DNA of 64,000 bases from the NCBI GenBank assembly GCA_019925105.1, contig JAHGAU010000012.1, positions 558,001 to 622,000 on the forward strand, in the 5' to 3' direction. Positions 1-11,179 of the stretch are shown here, piece after piece; positions within the stretch are counted from its first letter, which is position 1, and each line of letters opens with the position of its first letter. The DNA is from Niebla homalea (Eukaryota > Ascomycota > Lecanoromycetes > Lecanorales > Ramalinaceae). The position numbers and the translations under genes were made by a program. Under the pieces are notes generated by a model, which ran no database searches, was not told the origin of the DNA, and worked only from the letters and a program-made list of their open reading frames with translations.

Positions 1-333
1 TTCCAGGAGAGCATGGATACGCCAATGGATGACTCACCCTCGTCGACCGAACAGCCTTCATCATTCGACATAGAGTATGAAAAGAACATGCGCGCTCGAC
101 GGCTTCCTACGCCCATCAGCGAGGATGAAGCCATGGACACTTTTGATAGCCATACAGAAGGCGCGCAAGAGTTGCCTTGCATTCCTCTGCGCCAGCCATC
201 ACGCTTTGCGCCGCCTTTGCCGTATCAGTCTCCGAAGCGAGGGAAACCAATGTTTTCAATGGGCTTCAGGGCAGATTGCGAAATGTGCCGAAATAGAGTC
301 CCGGGGCATTATAATCACATTTTCCGGGCTTGA
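1..333 (+). CDS. 3' end of an unrecognised fungal protein (5' truncated by window)
   Basis: Frame 1 is open from the first base to the stop at 331-333, so this is the last part of a gene beginning left of the window; the ATG at 13 is probably internal. The visible ~110 residues are acidic and proline-rich, then end in a more ordered tail with the spacing C-x2-C-x6-H-x2-H (CEMCRNRVPGHYNH). I have the impression that similar CEKC...VPGHYSH tails end fungal proteins of unknown function, and the spacing could bind zinc; both points are inference. No function is assigned. Confidence 0.55.
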   Translation, partial: FQESMDTPMDDSPSSTEQPSSFDIEYEKNMRARRLPTPISEDEAMDTFDSHTEGAQELPCIPLRQPSRFAPPLPYQSPKRGKPMFSMGFRADCEMCRNRVPGHYNHIFRA

Positions 334-2376
334 AGGGTCTTCATTCTACGATCTCGACGAACATTATTCGGCTGCATAGCGGCATGCATGGCTTGGATGC
401 ATTTTCATCATACCGGGCACTACGGATACACTCGAGCGATTGCATCTGGCTTTTTACGACTTTCATCATGCATATGTAGATACCATTCATCACAAGCCGC
501 ATTGTGGCTACATTTACTGGTTCTATACAGCTCATAATAATCGTTTTCTCTGCCTTTCATCCTTCATATAAGACCTCGGCGCTTTGAGATACATTATTGA
601 AAAGCCTCATGGGTGTTTCAGCATCTGCACGGCGGCAGGAGGCCTTTTGCTAAAAATATCAAGGCAACCTGGTCAAGCTGGGCTGCTGGGGAGCCTGTGA
701 TCCGACTAGTCTTTGGGAACCTCCAATGGTTTTGTGTGTGGCGAATACTCACACTACTGGGGGTGATCAGGATGCGAGCAGGCAAACCTAAATGGTGTGA
801 TCGAAGACACTAAGAACAAGGTTGACGGCATTCTGTTCTAGAAGACTGAATAATATGGCGGTCGCATAGATGGTCGTCATCTAAGCGCGCCTGTTACACT
901 TGGTTGGGATTCTCTTTCGGCATTCTTGAAACAGCCATCGATTTTTCCTGCATATTTTGAATCAGCCGACCTCAATCCCAATCTTCTCCACCATTCTTCT
1001 TTGGGCAAGGCGATTGTACTATCCACCGTGATTCTATGATCATCCTCTAGTACCATAAAATTGGCCGAAACATGATAGGCAGACCCGGGCTTTGGTCACC
1101 TGGTGGGACGGCCCACTGCGACTTTGCTGCCGCGATGGGATCATAGAAGTCTTCTGTTTCACGTTTATCACTCATCTACTATTTTTGGTGAAGCTCGCCT
1201 TGTCGCGGAAACTTGAGGCAAGCAGCGATGCTGTGAGAGCGCTAGTTTCTGGCAGGCCATCAACATGTGCTGCAAGACAGTGAATGGTTGGGCGCATCAA
1301 CTCGGGTCAGTGCGTGGCGGTGTACGCAAGAGCTTCAGACAGGTCAGAGAACAATGGTGGGCCTCATGTCTCAGAATGATGTGCTTTGCTTATGGAGCCC
1401 AAGAAGAATGATCTTGGGGCAAAGGCGTCCGATAATTCCGATTTGCTATCTGGAAGCACGGAAGGATGCGAGCTAGAAGCTTGGAATGTTACTGGCCTCT
1501 GTTTCTTACTTGGTAAATTTCAGTAGTTCTAATACTCCATGACAAATGACGCCAGTGGCATAATTTGCATTGGCCTTCCAAGCCTTCTTACTTGGCCGAT
1601 CGCAATGTGGCTTTCCGTTGACTCATCATAAAATGGCTCTCGGATTCATACGGAGATGAAGCACACCTGATGACATTATTGATGCGAAGCATTACGTTTT
1701 CTGGGCTCTGAGCGAGCAAAACTGCAATTATTGATACTCTTTCATGTCTGTCATCATGATGAGTTGTGTGGTTCGGAAGGTTATGTGAGCAACCAAAAGT
1801 CTAGGTTTTCCCGAGCACCCGTCGAAACCGTTGAACGGTCAAGGAGCGCAGGTTCGCCGTGGATCTAGCTGTCATGAATGATCTGCGCAGCCAGCCATTG
1901 CGGATTGCGGACCTTGCCCATTCTCTAGACCAATCCCTGGACACTACGACACAGGGAACATCTTCTCGGTGTGGCCGTGAGACGAGGTCATGCTTCGCAA
2001 TGGTCGTCGAGGACACCAGTAGGGTTTATGGGGCTTCAGCACCGCCTTTGCCATCGCGAACACCCTCCAATGGATCTCACATCACATGTTTCCTCCCCCG
2101 AGTCGCCCACAGTTGATGTTTGCCAAGACTCATCAGCCACAGGCGCCACGCGGTCAGAGCCAGCCAAGAAGGGAAACAAGCTTGAGAAACCAAGAAATTC
2201 ATTTCGCGGCCGGCAGCCTGACGAGCAATGGCAGGTCCACTCGACACCATTTGAGTTTTCACTCGCTCTCACTGCACTTCATTGTTCACGTGTTGTGAGC
2301 AAGCAACATATTAAAGGTAGCCTACAACTGTTACATCCCTTCCAAACATCACAATCAACAGTCACAAACCCCAAAA
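334..2376. other. Intergenic, about 2 kb, no supported gene
   Basis: Only short open frames occur, with no recognisable domains or exon chains. The last part (about 1970-2376) contains an open frame that runs into the MARVEL gene start in a different frame and is more likely its leader and promoter. Confidence 0.6.
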
Positions 2377-3050
2377 ATGGGCCTACTGGAACTCGTCGCC
2401 GTTGTGCTACGTGGGATTCAGCTCCTCTTCGCGATCATAGAGATTGGTCTCACGGGTCATGGTATGTTCTACTTTCTTCACTGTCATCAAGGTCCATAGT
2501 AATCTTTACTGACCCTCTATTCTATTAGTCGCATCCTACTCTAGCACCCCCTCCCAAGACTCCTTCCTAGTATTCGTCTCAGTATGGACCATCCTGGTCG
2601 TTGCCTTCGTCCTTGTGGCGCCTCGTCTCCTATCTCGAAGCTCTACGATGATCCTCGCAAGCTTGGTCCTCGAAGTCTTGACAATGCTCTTCTGGTTCGC
2701 AGGCTTTGTCGCCCTGGCCGTATTCCACCATGACCTTGTCAACACAGCAGACTATTACTATGTTGGGGGTTGTAGCGCGCTCGGCAACACATGTGGAGTT
2801 ATCGAAGCTGCCGTGGTATTTGGTGCGCTGGAATGGTACGTCTATACACCTTGTCCCATTCCGTTCACTCGTGCGTGACTGTGGGAATCGTTAGCCTCGG
2901 ATCTGGCTTCAACTTAGTCCATTCTTTGGAACAGCCGCTGACTGAGCCTCATGGCTATTCAGGGCTCTGTTCGTCGTCACGTTGGCCTTTACGGTCATGG
3001 AATTCCTCAGGAATCGGGGTAAAGGGGGAGCCGTCAATCCCACTGTGTGA
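2377..3050 (+). CDS. MARVEL-domain four-helix membrane protein
   Basis: Three exons: 2377-2461, 2529-2835 and 2963-3050, all GT-AG (donors GTATGT and GTACGT), giving 159 aa. The exons join cleanly: codon 29 is split as G|TC and a tryptophan as TG|G. The protein shows four hydrophobic segments: an N-terminal helix (LLELVAVVLRGIQLLFAIIE), a second near VFVSVWTILVVAFVL, a third in LEVLTMLFWFAGFVALAVF, and a last one in exon 3 (ALFVVTLAFTVMEFL), followed by a short basic tail. A polar loop with two cysteines lies between helices 3 and 4 (GGCSALGNTCG). This is the layout of the fungal MARVEL / membrane-associating family (compare yeast Nce102, Fhn1). Such proteins sit in the plasma membrane or in eisosomes; the role here is inference. 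Confidence 0.85.
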
Positions 3051-3592
3051 GATAATGCTACATCGAGCGTGGATATTTTCGGGGCATGGCTCAGGTCATG
3101 TTTTGGATACCGAGTCTGCAGTAAACATGCAAAGCAAGATGATGGGCTAAGAACAAGGTTTCACCATTCATTTAACATACTACTCATTGCATCTGTATAT
3201 CTATTCCTTCATCTGGTAATGCATCCTCGTTCAAGCCTTCACTCTGATCTATCACAAAGGCATTCAAAATGTTATTAGGCTCGCATTTATAAGCCCTTAA
3301 ACCAGTTTTCGTAAAGCATGACAACCCGTTCCACATTTTGCGCGGTTGTTGAACTATTCAGATGCTTCGCTCCTTTCATCCGCTTAGGCCTAGCCTGCCT
3401 ACGTTAGACATTCATATGCCGTGGCTGGTTACGCACTTCCATAGAGTTGGTCCTCATGGCACTTTTCGCTCTCGATCTTCGTGTTGAATGGCCCCCGGAA
3501 TATTCTAGCTGGCGTGGACGTCGAAATGGCGCCTCCAAGGCTCGACCGGAGCACATTGTATGACGGATCTTCCATCGAAACCCCTCAACGTC
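3051..3592. other. Intergenic between convergent genes
   Basis: Tail-to-tail spacer between the MARVEL gene (+) and the YggS-family gene (-). I see no coding signal or structured element. Confidence 0.55.
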
Positions 3593-4447
3593 TCATGATC
3601 CACCCTCCGCAATCTCATCCTGTATCTTAGCATCCTGCCTACTCCCCCTCTGCCCAAAGATCGTGCTCCCCACCCTCACCTCATTACTCCCACACCGAAT
3701 CGCGCTCTCGAAATCCTCACTCATGCCCATGCTCAACTCCAATTCCTCCTTCTGCATCCCAAGCTCCCCAGCCACCTGATCCCTCACCTCCCTCAACCTC
3801 ACAAAATCCTCGTTCTCCCTCCCCTCCCCCACGCTCGCCGCTTGACTCCTCGCAATGGCCCCAATCGTCATCACCCCCTGCAACCTCAGATGGCCGCACC
3901 GCTCCCTCACATGCTCACACAACCCGGCCGCATCCGCAGGCTCGACCCCGGCCTTCTCCGCCTCGCCAGAGGTGTTGATCTGCACAAACACCCGCAGCGG
4001 CACCCCTCCACACCGGCTTTCCTCGCGCGCACACAGCGCGGCCCTCCCCTTCTCGAGCTGATCCGCCTTCTTGGCGGTGTCCACGCTCTCCACGCACCAG
4101 AGATTCGGGATCTGCTCGGCCAGGGGCTTGCACTTGTTCGTCTGGAGGGCGCCGATGAAGTGCCAGCGGATCTCGCGGGGCAGGAGCTGGGATTTCTGGA
4201 GGAGCTCCTGTTGGTAGTTCTCGCCGAAGTGGAGGTGGGAGGTTGGGGGGTTGTGGAGGGCGAGGATGTCGTTGGCGGGTTTGAGTTTGGAGACGGCGAC
4301 GAGGCGGATCGGTTGCGCGGAGGGGGAGGAGGGGGCGGCGGATGATTGGATGCGGGAGAGGATGGAGGAGAGGTTGGTGGTGAGGGATTTGGCGCGGTTG
4401 GGATCGATGTGCATCTGGGATGTTTGGGAGGGGATGGGGGAGGTCAT
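3593..4447 (-). CDS. YggS/PROSC-family pyridoxal-phosphate homeostasis protein
   Basis: Single exon, 284 aa. The family's alanine-racemase-like barrel is clear: the PLP lysine lies in LVAVSKLKP (Lys54), followed by HFGENYQQELLQK, RWHFIGALQTNK, the RVFVQINTSGE strand, LQGVMTIGAIA, LSMGMSEDFESAI and the phosphate-binding end VRVGSTIFGQRG. Members bind PLP without known catalysis and buffer free PLP in cytosol or mitochondria (yeast YBL036C, human PLPBP, E. coli YggS). Length is near the fungal norm. The start at MTSPIPSQ is the first ATG of the frame. The GC-rich sequence leaves long open frames on the opposite strand, which are shadows. Confidence 0.95.
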   Translation of the reverse strand: MTSPIPSQTSQMHIDPNRAKSLTTNLSSILSRIQSSAAPSSPSAQPIRLVAVSKLKPANDILALHNPPTSHLHFGENYQQELLQKSQLLPREIRWHFIGALQTNKCKPLAEQIPNLWCVESVDTAKKADQLEKGRAALCAREESRCGGVPLRVFVQINTSGEAEKAGVEPADAAGLCEHVRERCGHLRLQGVMTIGAIARSQAASVGEGRENEDFVRLREVRDQVAGELGMQKEELELSMGMSEDFESAIRCGSNEVRVGSTIFGQRGSRQDAKIQDEIAEGGS

Positions 4448-5167
4448 GGTGGTTGAATGTTCATGATGGTTGGGTACATGAGTCTATACCGATGTTTAAT
4501 GTTGATTGATGACGTCATTTGAAGATTTCTCTGGTCAAGTGTAGGGACTCGGTGCGCTAATGACCGGTCGACGGTGAAAGCACAATTCAAGCTTCGAATC
4601 ATTATTGACAATTTCTCAACCTCTTCTGACATTACATGTGATGCTTTTCGTTCGATGTGAGCCTCCTGCTGGTTCAGGGTATCTTCTGTGACTGCTTCAT
4701 CTACTCAGCTTGTAAGAAGGTGCTCAACATACCGGAAGCCTTCGGAAACCTGAATACCCTTACGAGCCTTGCATGTTGAATCGCACCTGGTATTGTGGTG
4801 CACTTCTCAAGCCGAAAGCTCTTCGTGGATTTTGTAGCACTCAACATCACACCACCAACATGACTCGTTACAGCGCAATCAACTGTTATTTGTATGTCAA
4901 GCCTCTCGACCCGGCCATTCTGGGCCTGCGATCTCATTGTCTCCATGGCACTCAAGAGATTCAAAACTGAGTACCCCATTGCAACGACGACCTAGTGCCT
5001 GCGGTGCCGCTCACCAACATTCGGGATGCTCACGTTTGTGGTCTTTTCGAGCGCAAGGAACATTGAGATATGCATGCTATACAATGAGACTTAGCCGCCT
5101 TTGCAGGAACACCAACCCAAACATAAGGGCTCATCAGGGGTGCCGGGGCTTACCAATATCTCATAGA
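4448..5167. other. Intergenic, no supported gene
   Basis: Overlapping short frames occur on both strands around 4700-5300 with no recognisable motif and no coherent exon structure. Confidence 0.5.
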
Positions 5168-5760
5168 TCAACGTCTCTTATACTCCGTATGGAATCTCGT
5201 AAAAATTCTTTGCAGCAGACAGCAATGTACGAGACAGCAAGAGAGTATCGATACATAGGAAAAGAGGCCCTCATTGTCTCCGTGTGGAACATAGCCCTTT
5301 AATTCTTCACCTTCTCCCGCCAGTACCATTTGTGCGATCAGGCGAGCACCGGCCCAAATGACCTCAACTCTTCCGAACAACTATCCATCAAAGAAGAATT
5401 TTTCTGGTTCCTTGAATACTTTGAAGACGAGACTGAGAATGTCTTGAGAACAGAGCCGAGAACGAGTGAAAAGATACTTATTGAGATGGCGGAGGCTTCG
5501 CCGCTTAGAATGACCTCGTCTCTCTAACGCGAATCATTAACAGTAATGAGGTCGTTCAGAGCTCTTGCTTGTAAGGCCGTTGGGGGTGGACGTTGAGGCA
5601 TTCGTGGCTTGAAGACCACATCGATGTCAGCTTGTCTGCGGGGGTAGAAGCATTCTTCATTAACAAGAGGAGCCCTGAAGACAGCCCTCACAACCCCCCA
5701 TTCTTCTGAACACCATACCTCGTAAATGTCTTTCTTCCAGTTGTCTCTGGGCCATTGGAC
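5168..5760 (-). pseudogene. Decayed copy of the neighbouring SprT-like metallopeptidase gene
   Basis: Translated on the minus strand, this stretch follows the intact gene at 6546-7447 collinearly but in broken frames. About 5760-5560 reads ADIDVVFKPRMPQRPPP and ALNDLITVND, matching DLDRVFRLPVPNP and EAASDIIDDN. A frame change near 5530 is followed by LRHLNKYLFTR (compare LRDLDKYLFNR) and QDILSLVFKVFKEPE (compare EDIPSLIFKAFKDLD). A TAG at about 5374 interrupts FDG*LFGRVEVIWAGARL, compared with FGSYLFGRVHVRWLGARL. Similarity fades after LKGYV, before the HExxH region. One frameshift plus one in-frame stop and loss of the catalytic end make this a relic. Sequence beyond it (about 5989-6035) also resembles DNA upstream of the intact gene (about 7632-7690), so a segment rather than a transcript was duplicated. 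Confidence 0.75.
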
Positions 5761-6545
5761 ATCGTCCTAATAGTGCCAACAAGCCTGGTCTGGGACCATG
5801 ACGGGCGGTCTACTAATTACGTAATACACCTTGCAAAAGTAGACACTCCTGGCGGATCAGAGGTCAAAATTAGCATGTCACTAGCGCTGGAGCCAGCAGT
5901 CGGGCAGCAAGTCTCTCTAAATGCGTTTTCACTGAAGTATAACAGGAACTTGGACAGAACTCTATGGAGTGCACGCGGTCTAAATTGTGATGCAACTACA
6001 TGATCACTAATATGACTATGGCCATTGCACTTCTCTTCCGTCATGCAACAGGCATCAGCTCCTTTGTCTTCAAGACGAGGCAATAGCGGTTGCAATTACT
6101 CGGAGCTAATGAAGCACACATTCGACAATCGACGAGGTATTGACTGAGAGAAGTCGTACAACGCTTCGAAAAGGAAATCGAAAATGCTGCAATTGATCCT
6201 TGTTTATTCCAGAGTATTGATCATGAGGTACTTGCTGATGATGAGCTTATTGACGGCATCCTCACACAGGTCCAATAATGCCTCTGGTAAGTATTTCCAC
6301 TGATATGTATCGAGAGTGAGTCTTGGACAATGTTGATCCTTGTGTCGATCGATTCCTTTGTCTTTTGTCTCCTTTGATCGAATGAAGAGCAAGTTCGAAG
6401 ATGATTGCGAACATTTGAATGCGAATGAAACATTACATACATGACCATTGCCAATCAAGATACCAGCACGAACTTTTCCTCAAGCTGCCTATATCAACCT
6501 TTGCAGGCTCGGTGAATCACCGTTTGGTTGTCAATCATCGCCGGT
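5761..6545. other. Spacer between the decayed and intact SprT-like copies
   Basis: No intact gene. The stretch around 5989-6035 (gatgcaactacatgatcac...) resembles about 7632-7690 upstream of the intact gene (gatgcaaccacatgaccat...), consistent with a segmental duplication. A minus-strand frame at 6204-6458 has no recognisable domain. Confidence 0.45.
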
Positions 6546-7447
6546 TCATTCACCAAAATAGGCCTCGTCGCAATGTTCGTGGAGAGGTGAAAACCCAAAC
6601 TCCTCCTCAAGGTGTATGGCTACCGCCTCTAGTGCACACCAATACGCATTGTCGTGTCCAATTTGTAAATCGTTGTGGTGGCAACGGAGCTGGAAATAAG
6701 CGTGCTGCCAAACGAAATTAGCCTCTTCCTCAAATTTATTCCCAAAGCTCAGGGGCTAATTGCCAGAAAGGGGCTTACCACCATCTCGTGCAACAATGTC
6801 ACCAACACGTTTTCCTTCATTGTGTAACGTGAGTCTCCACCTGATCTTAGTAAGAGCGTATCGATAGACAGATCAATGCGCGATCCCCATCTCTTCCCTG
6901 TGGTCACTCCACGGAGATGGGTGTTGTCACCTGGTAGGACACTTTGCATCAGGCGAGCGCCCAACCATCTAACATGCACTCTTCCAAAGAGGTATGAACC
7001 GAATAGCATCGCGTCAAGATCCTTGAATGCCTTGAAGATCAAGCTGGGAATATCCTCAGGACGCATTGAAACACGGTTGAAAAGATATTTATCGAGGTCA
7101 CGGAGCGTTTGCCGTTCAGTTGAATTCAGCCTCCGTGGCGTGCTATTGTCGTCGATTATATCGCTCGCTGCTTCCCTGACAGATACTTTTCGCTCGACAG
7201 GGTTGGGAACTGGCAGGCGAAACACCCTATCGAGATCCTTTTCGTCAAAAGGATAGGAGCCTCCTGTATCACCCCGGGGAGGTTCGTAAGCGGCGTTGAA
7301 AAGCACTTGCTGTTTCTGGGTCAAGCCGTGATAGGTCTCTGGCTGCCGGTTGGCATCCGCCCAGGGGTCCTCAAGAACCCATTCCCAAAACGTGTCTGCC
7401 CGCTCCAAATGGTCTGACATCCTCTTCAGAAGCGTGCACTGACTCAT
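6546..7447 (-). CDS. SprT-like zinc metallopeptidase domain protein
   Basis: Two exons: 7447-6779 and 6704-6546 (intron GTAAGC...GGCAG, 74 nt), 275 aa. Splicing restores the catalytic helix exactly at the junction: exon 1 ends in LLHEMV and exon 2 begins HAYF, giving HEMVH (HExxH, residues 220-224). A second possible metal or zinc-ribbon set follows in exon 2 (RCHHNDLQIGHDNAYW, then HEHC). Upstream is the family's N-terminal part with FGRVHVRWLGARL and a strand IDLSIDTLLL. SprT/Spartan-type domains are DNA-protein crosslink proteases or related metallopeptidases; this short fungal form lacks visible DNA-binding or UBZ modules, so its substrate is unknown. A decayed copy lies just downstream at 5168-5760. 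Confidence 0.85.
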
Positions 7448-8582
7448 GTAGAGTTAGAGACTCGGAGCAAATCAGACGTCACAGAATCTATGGAGGAAGA
7501 GTGATGTGCCACTCGCATTGTAGATCTTTGAGTTGGGTACCAGGCTTTCCTTTATAAGTGTTTGCTGAGATATCACAGGCAGTCCACACACGGTGTAGCC
7601 AAGACTGATGGTTGCATAAGTGCGTTGTGTCTTGATGCAACCACATGACCATTGTTATAACAAGGATCATGCTCATGGCCGTAGCACTATACTCTAGCTG
7701 TACAACACGTTGAGCATCAAGCCTTCTTGTCGAGACACTTTAAAGACGCAGAGCCAAGGAAAAGCACCAACAAATGGACGAGTTCCCAGCCCAGACTGTT
7801 TCTCAAAAGTGGTAAGTAGGACAATGCTTGGCCAAACTGTCTGGTGGACTACTACATATCGCGAGCGGCTTGAGATTTATGGCCTATGCTACTAAGGGGT
7901 AGCTCTTTTCTCTCTCCGTTGCCTTAGATGTGAACCTCGACCAAATGACAGGCGCCAATGACTAGGCAAACAGATCTTCTGGATTGGATGACATAGCTCG
8001 TGAAGACAGTTTACAATTGTTGCTCGACCCCGGATCAACTTGCATGAAACAAGCACATGTCCTAGGAGGCTTGGTGAGTCTGATCCCTTACAACACAAGG
8101 TCAATCAGCTCAGCAGTCATGCGCTTGAACGGAACTTTATGGCAGCTGGTGACTTCAAGATATGCCGGAGATAGGCGCGAGTGCAAACAGATTGGTAGGC
8201 ATGGAATACAGGTTCTGCTAGTCGCTTTGGACAATGTTTCACGGAAAGCTGCCACGAAGGCAAAGTAATCTTGTTATACCATTCCAACGATAGTAACCTA
8301 CTTTGGAAGGAGTTGCCTGGCGGAGCCTTGTATAAGTCTAGTCGAACCAACGAACGAGCTACAGACCCACCAAAGTCTATCCAGGAGACCCTTGTTAGAT
8401 GTGGGTGCCAAATGAACATCGAGCCATCATTTCTGTTGAGAGGACTCGCTCGCAGAATGTCTATAAAGAATTACCTTACAGGCACTGATCAAAGGCCATG
8501 AATCTTCCTGATCGCCGTGGAAAGAGAGCCTTCTGCAACCATTTAAGAAAATCGGGAATAAAGCGAGCCGATACTCGCTGTT
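7448..8582. other. Intergenic with overlapping short frames, no supported gene
   Basis: Medium frames lie on both strands at 7984-8268 (+), 8271-8501 (+) and 8117-8419 (-). None shows a domain I recognise and they cannot all be coding. A diverged gene remnant is possible. Confidence 0.4.
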
Positions 8583-9754
8583 TCATAAAGCCATGTATCC
8601 GCCATCCACAGGTAGAGCCACACCAGTGACCCATGCGGCGTTCTCACTGGCTAGGAATAGAGCACCTCTGGCGATCTCCCTGACGTCGCCCCATGTCCTC
8701 CAAGGAGTCCGCGCCATGAGCCTTGCATTGACCTCTTCATCTTCAACATTGGCTTTGGTCATAGCTGTGTGAGCAACTGCTCGTGTCGGAGATATTCAGT
8801 TAGCGTGGTGAAATCGGGAAGGCAGCATTGTTCATGTCTGCTGCGGCTATATAAAAGAGCTATAGAAAGAATGAGAGGAACACTTACAGCCCGGGCAGAG
8901 CGCGTTACAATGTATCCTATCCTGCGCATAATCGACTGCGACTTGTTTGGTGAGGTTGACAATGCCGCCCTTGGATGCACAGTAACCAGCTTTGCGGGAC
9001 GGAAAGTCAGTCTCTTATCAGTCTGTGCGGTTGCTGATGCCGACTGCTTACGTGCACCAAAATCCTGACCAACAAGCCCAAAGATGCTCGCGGTATTCAC
9101 TATCCATCCTCTGTGTCCACCAAATCGAGGTTCCTGTTTCAGAAACTGAGCACAGGCGTATTTGCACCCCAGGAAGACGCTACGAAGATTGACTTGTCTG
9201 CAAGCGATAACAGGAATGAGTGAAGAAAATCGAGCTTCGGCAGTACAAGCCATATTTGCTTAGAGTCAGAATACTGAAGGATCATCTCACATCATCCTGT
9301 CAAACATCTCATCTTCCATCTCGTGAATTTTGATGCCTTCTACGCCCAGACCAGCATTGTTGACGATTCTGCAACGTCACGTCAATCTTCAAAGTAGACG
9401 GCAATCTTCTACAAGCAAGCCATCTTGAACACCGCATACTGTATTGAAGAACGCAACTCACATGTCCAGCCTCCCGCCCATGTCGACCACGCTTTCCACT
9501 AAGCCCTTGACGTCCTCGCTCACACCCACGTCAGCTTTCTTAAACACAGCACGGCCTACCCCATGCCGCCGGCAGATCAGCTCATCGGTCGGGACACCCT
9601 CATCCTCATCCACACCTCCAATCCGTCCTTCGGGTTTTAGATCCGCACAGATGATGAGACGAGTGCCATGCTCAACGAAAAGGAGGGCAATGGCACGGCC
9701 CAGCCCGGATGAGGATCCAGTCACTATGGCTGTTCGGTCGAGCAGGTCTGGCAT
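8583..9754 (-). CDS. Classical short-chain dehydrogenase/reductase (SDR)
   Basis: Five exons: 9754-9462, 9368-9291, 9197-9052, 8989-8888 and 8776-8583, all GT-AG, summing to 813 nt (270 aa). The joined protein has every classical SDR landmark: the dinucleotide motif TGSSSGLG (residues 12-19), the NNAG motif (101-104), the VNTAS strand with its serine, the active site YCASK (Tyr175, Lys179), the CNALCPG turn and the C-terminal PVDGGYMAL. The TGxxxGxG form fits NAD(P)-dependent oxidoreductases of the FabG/2,3-butanediol type. Substrate cannot be told from sequence. No metabolic neighbour helps; flanks are gene-poor. Exon boundaries were chosen because each junction keeps frame and family motifs. 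Confidence 0.92.
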
Positions 9755-11179
9755 CGTTCAGAGAGCGCTAGAGGAGGACCGAAAACGATAGGACGGTTGA
9801 CTGTGGTGTAACATTGGATATTGATATCTCGTGCGTGCGGAGTTCCCAGGTCAGCACTAGCATATTAGTGGATCCTTTCGACCGCGGCGCTTGAAGTACT
9901 ACACTTAGGGTGAAGGTGACTCCGGTAATCATGCAGTGGAAGAAGAGATGAGGGATTGCTGTCGGACAAGTGGAGTGCTTCTTCCAAGATCTAATCATCA
10001 AGTGATAGGTAGTAGCCTCTAGCGATAGCAAAACCATTGATGTGAGTAAAGCTTTCGACTGTTGCCTGTAAGAGTCAGTAATAGCAACATTCAAGCCGCT
10101 TCTGATGTGGTCGTGCTTCAGCATGTGTCATGTAGGAAGATTTGGAGTAAGGGCCAAGGTTCTGTCGTGTTATGATAGCGTTGACTCAAGACATCTCAGG
10201 AGTTATCGAATGAAGCTCTGATTGGTTTCATGTCTTCAATACATCCATCTAAGAGAAGAAGTTCTTAAGCTTATTGCGGTATAGATCTCAAAGTTGTAAT
10301 ACTCATCTTCTGCCTAAATCGCTAAGGGCTGGCATTGCTGAGATATTAAGTAGGGCTCTGTACTGTCAACCTCGCCGTCCTACCTTCTTACCGGTATAGA
10401 TGATCTCTGGCAACGCATCCGTAGGGATTACATGACTGTGAATGCATGCCAGATCAGCCTGGTGCGGTAGATGCGGAAAGAGAGGGTCTTGAATGCTGGG
10501 CCACGATAACAGAAGTCAGCTCGGTCTGTATGTGATGTATAGCGGAATGAAGGGTAATCAAAGGACCATGTATATATAAGGCGCAATATCTCCTCGGAGC
10601 TGAAAATATATCATCACAGACCGACGCATACCTCGATTTTGCCATAAGTTAATGACGTCGATCTCACGCAGCGTAATTCAATTTGGAGCAAGCAAACACC
10701 CTTATCAGTCGTGGCCGCAAATTCAAAATTTGTATCTAGTTGCATGAAGAAAAGATCAAGCTTCTCCATTTGCACATCGCATCTTGGAATCCTGATCTGA
10801 AACAACCTGCTCTCGAACTTGTCATGTCATTTGGATCAAGTATTCAGCAGCACAACTAATAAAGCAGTCCAGGGCTTACATGCATGTGTAAGGTATCTGC
10901 GTGCTGCAATTACTGATGTGGCAATGGAGCCATTTCGTGGCACAAGCAAGTACGCAACCAATGCCATTTGGTGTGTGAGGAAACAGGGATCTGGGTGTGC
11001 GCACGGTACATCCGGAGCATGAACAATTCGAGGTAGCCATGTTCCGTAGTAATAGTCGCTGGCCTCTGGGGCTATAAGACGATCGCAAACCCAGGCAGCT
11101 TCTTCTGCTCGCCTGCCATGCTCCCTTTCGATGTCAATTTCAGATTGATGTCAAGCTGAAGAACAAGCCTTTTTTCTGA
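9755..11179. other. Intergenic, about 1.4 kb, no supported gene
   Basis: Upstream of both the SDR gene (-) and the rhodopsin-like pseudogene (+). Short frames only. Confidence 0.5.

Noticed and set aside
1971..2528. 185-codon plus-strand frame
   Set aside because: Overlaps the first exon and intron of the MARVEL gene in another frame and has no recognisable domain.
3842..4345. 167-codon plus-strand frame with poly-Gly end
   Set aside because: Antisense to the GC-rich coding exon of the YggS-family gene.
5374..5374. TAG in the decayed SprT-like copy explained by an intron
   Set aside because: The residues on both sides match the intact gene's uninterrupted exon directly, leaving no room for an intron.
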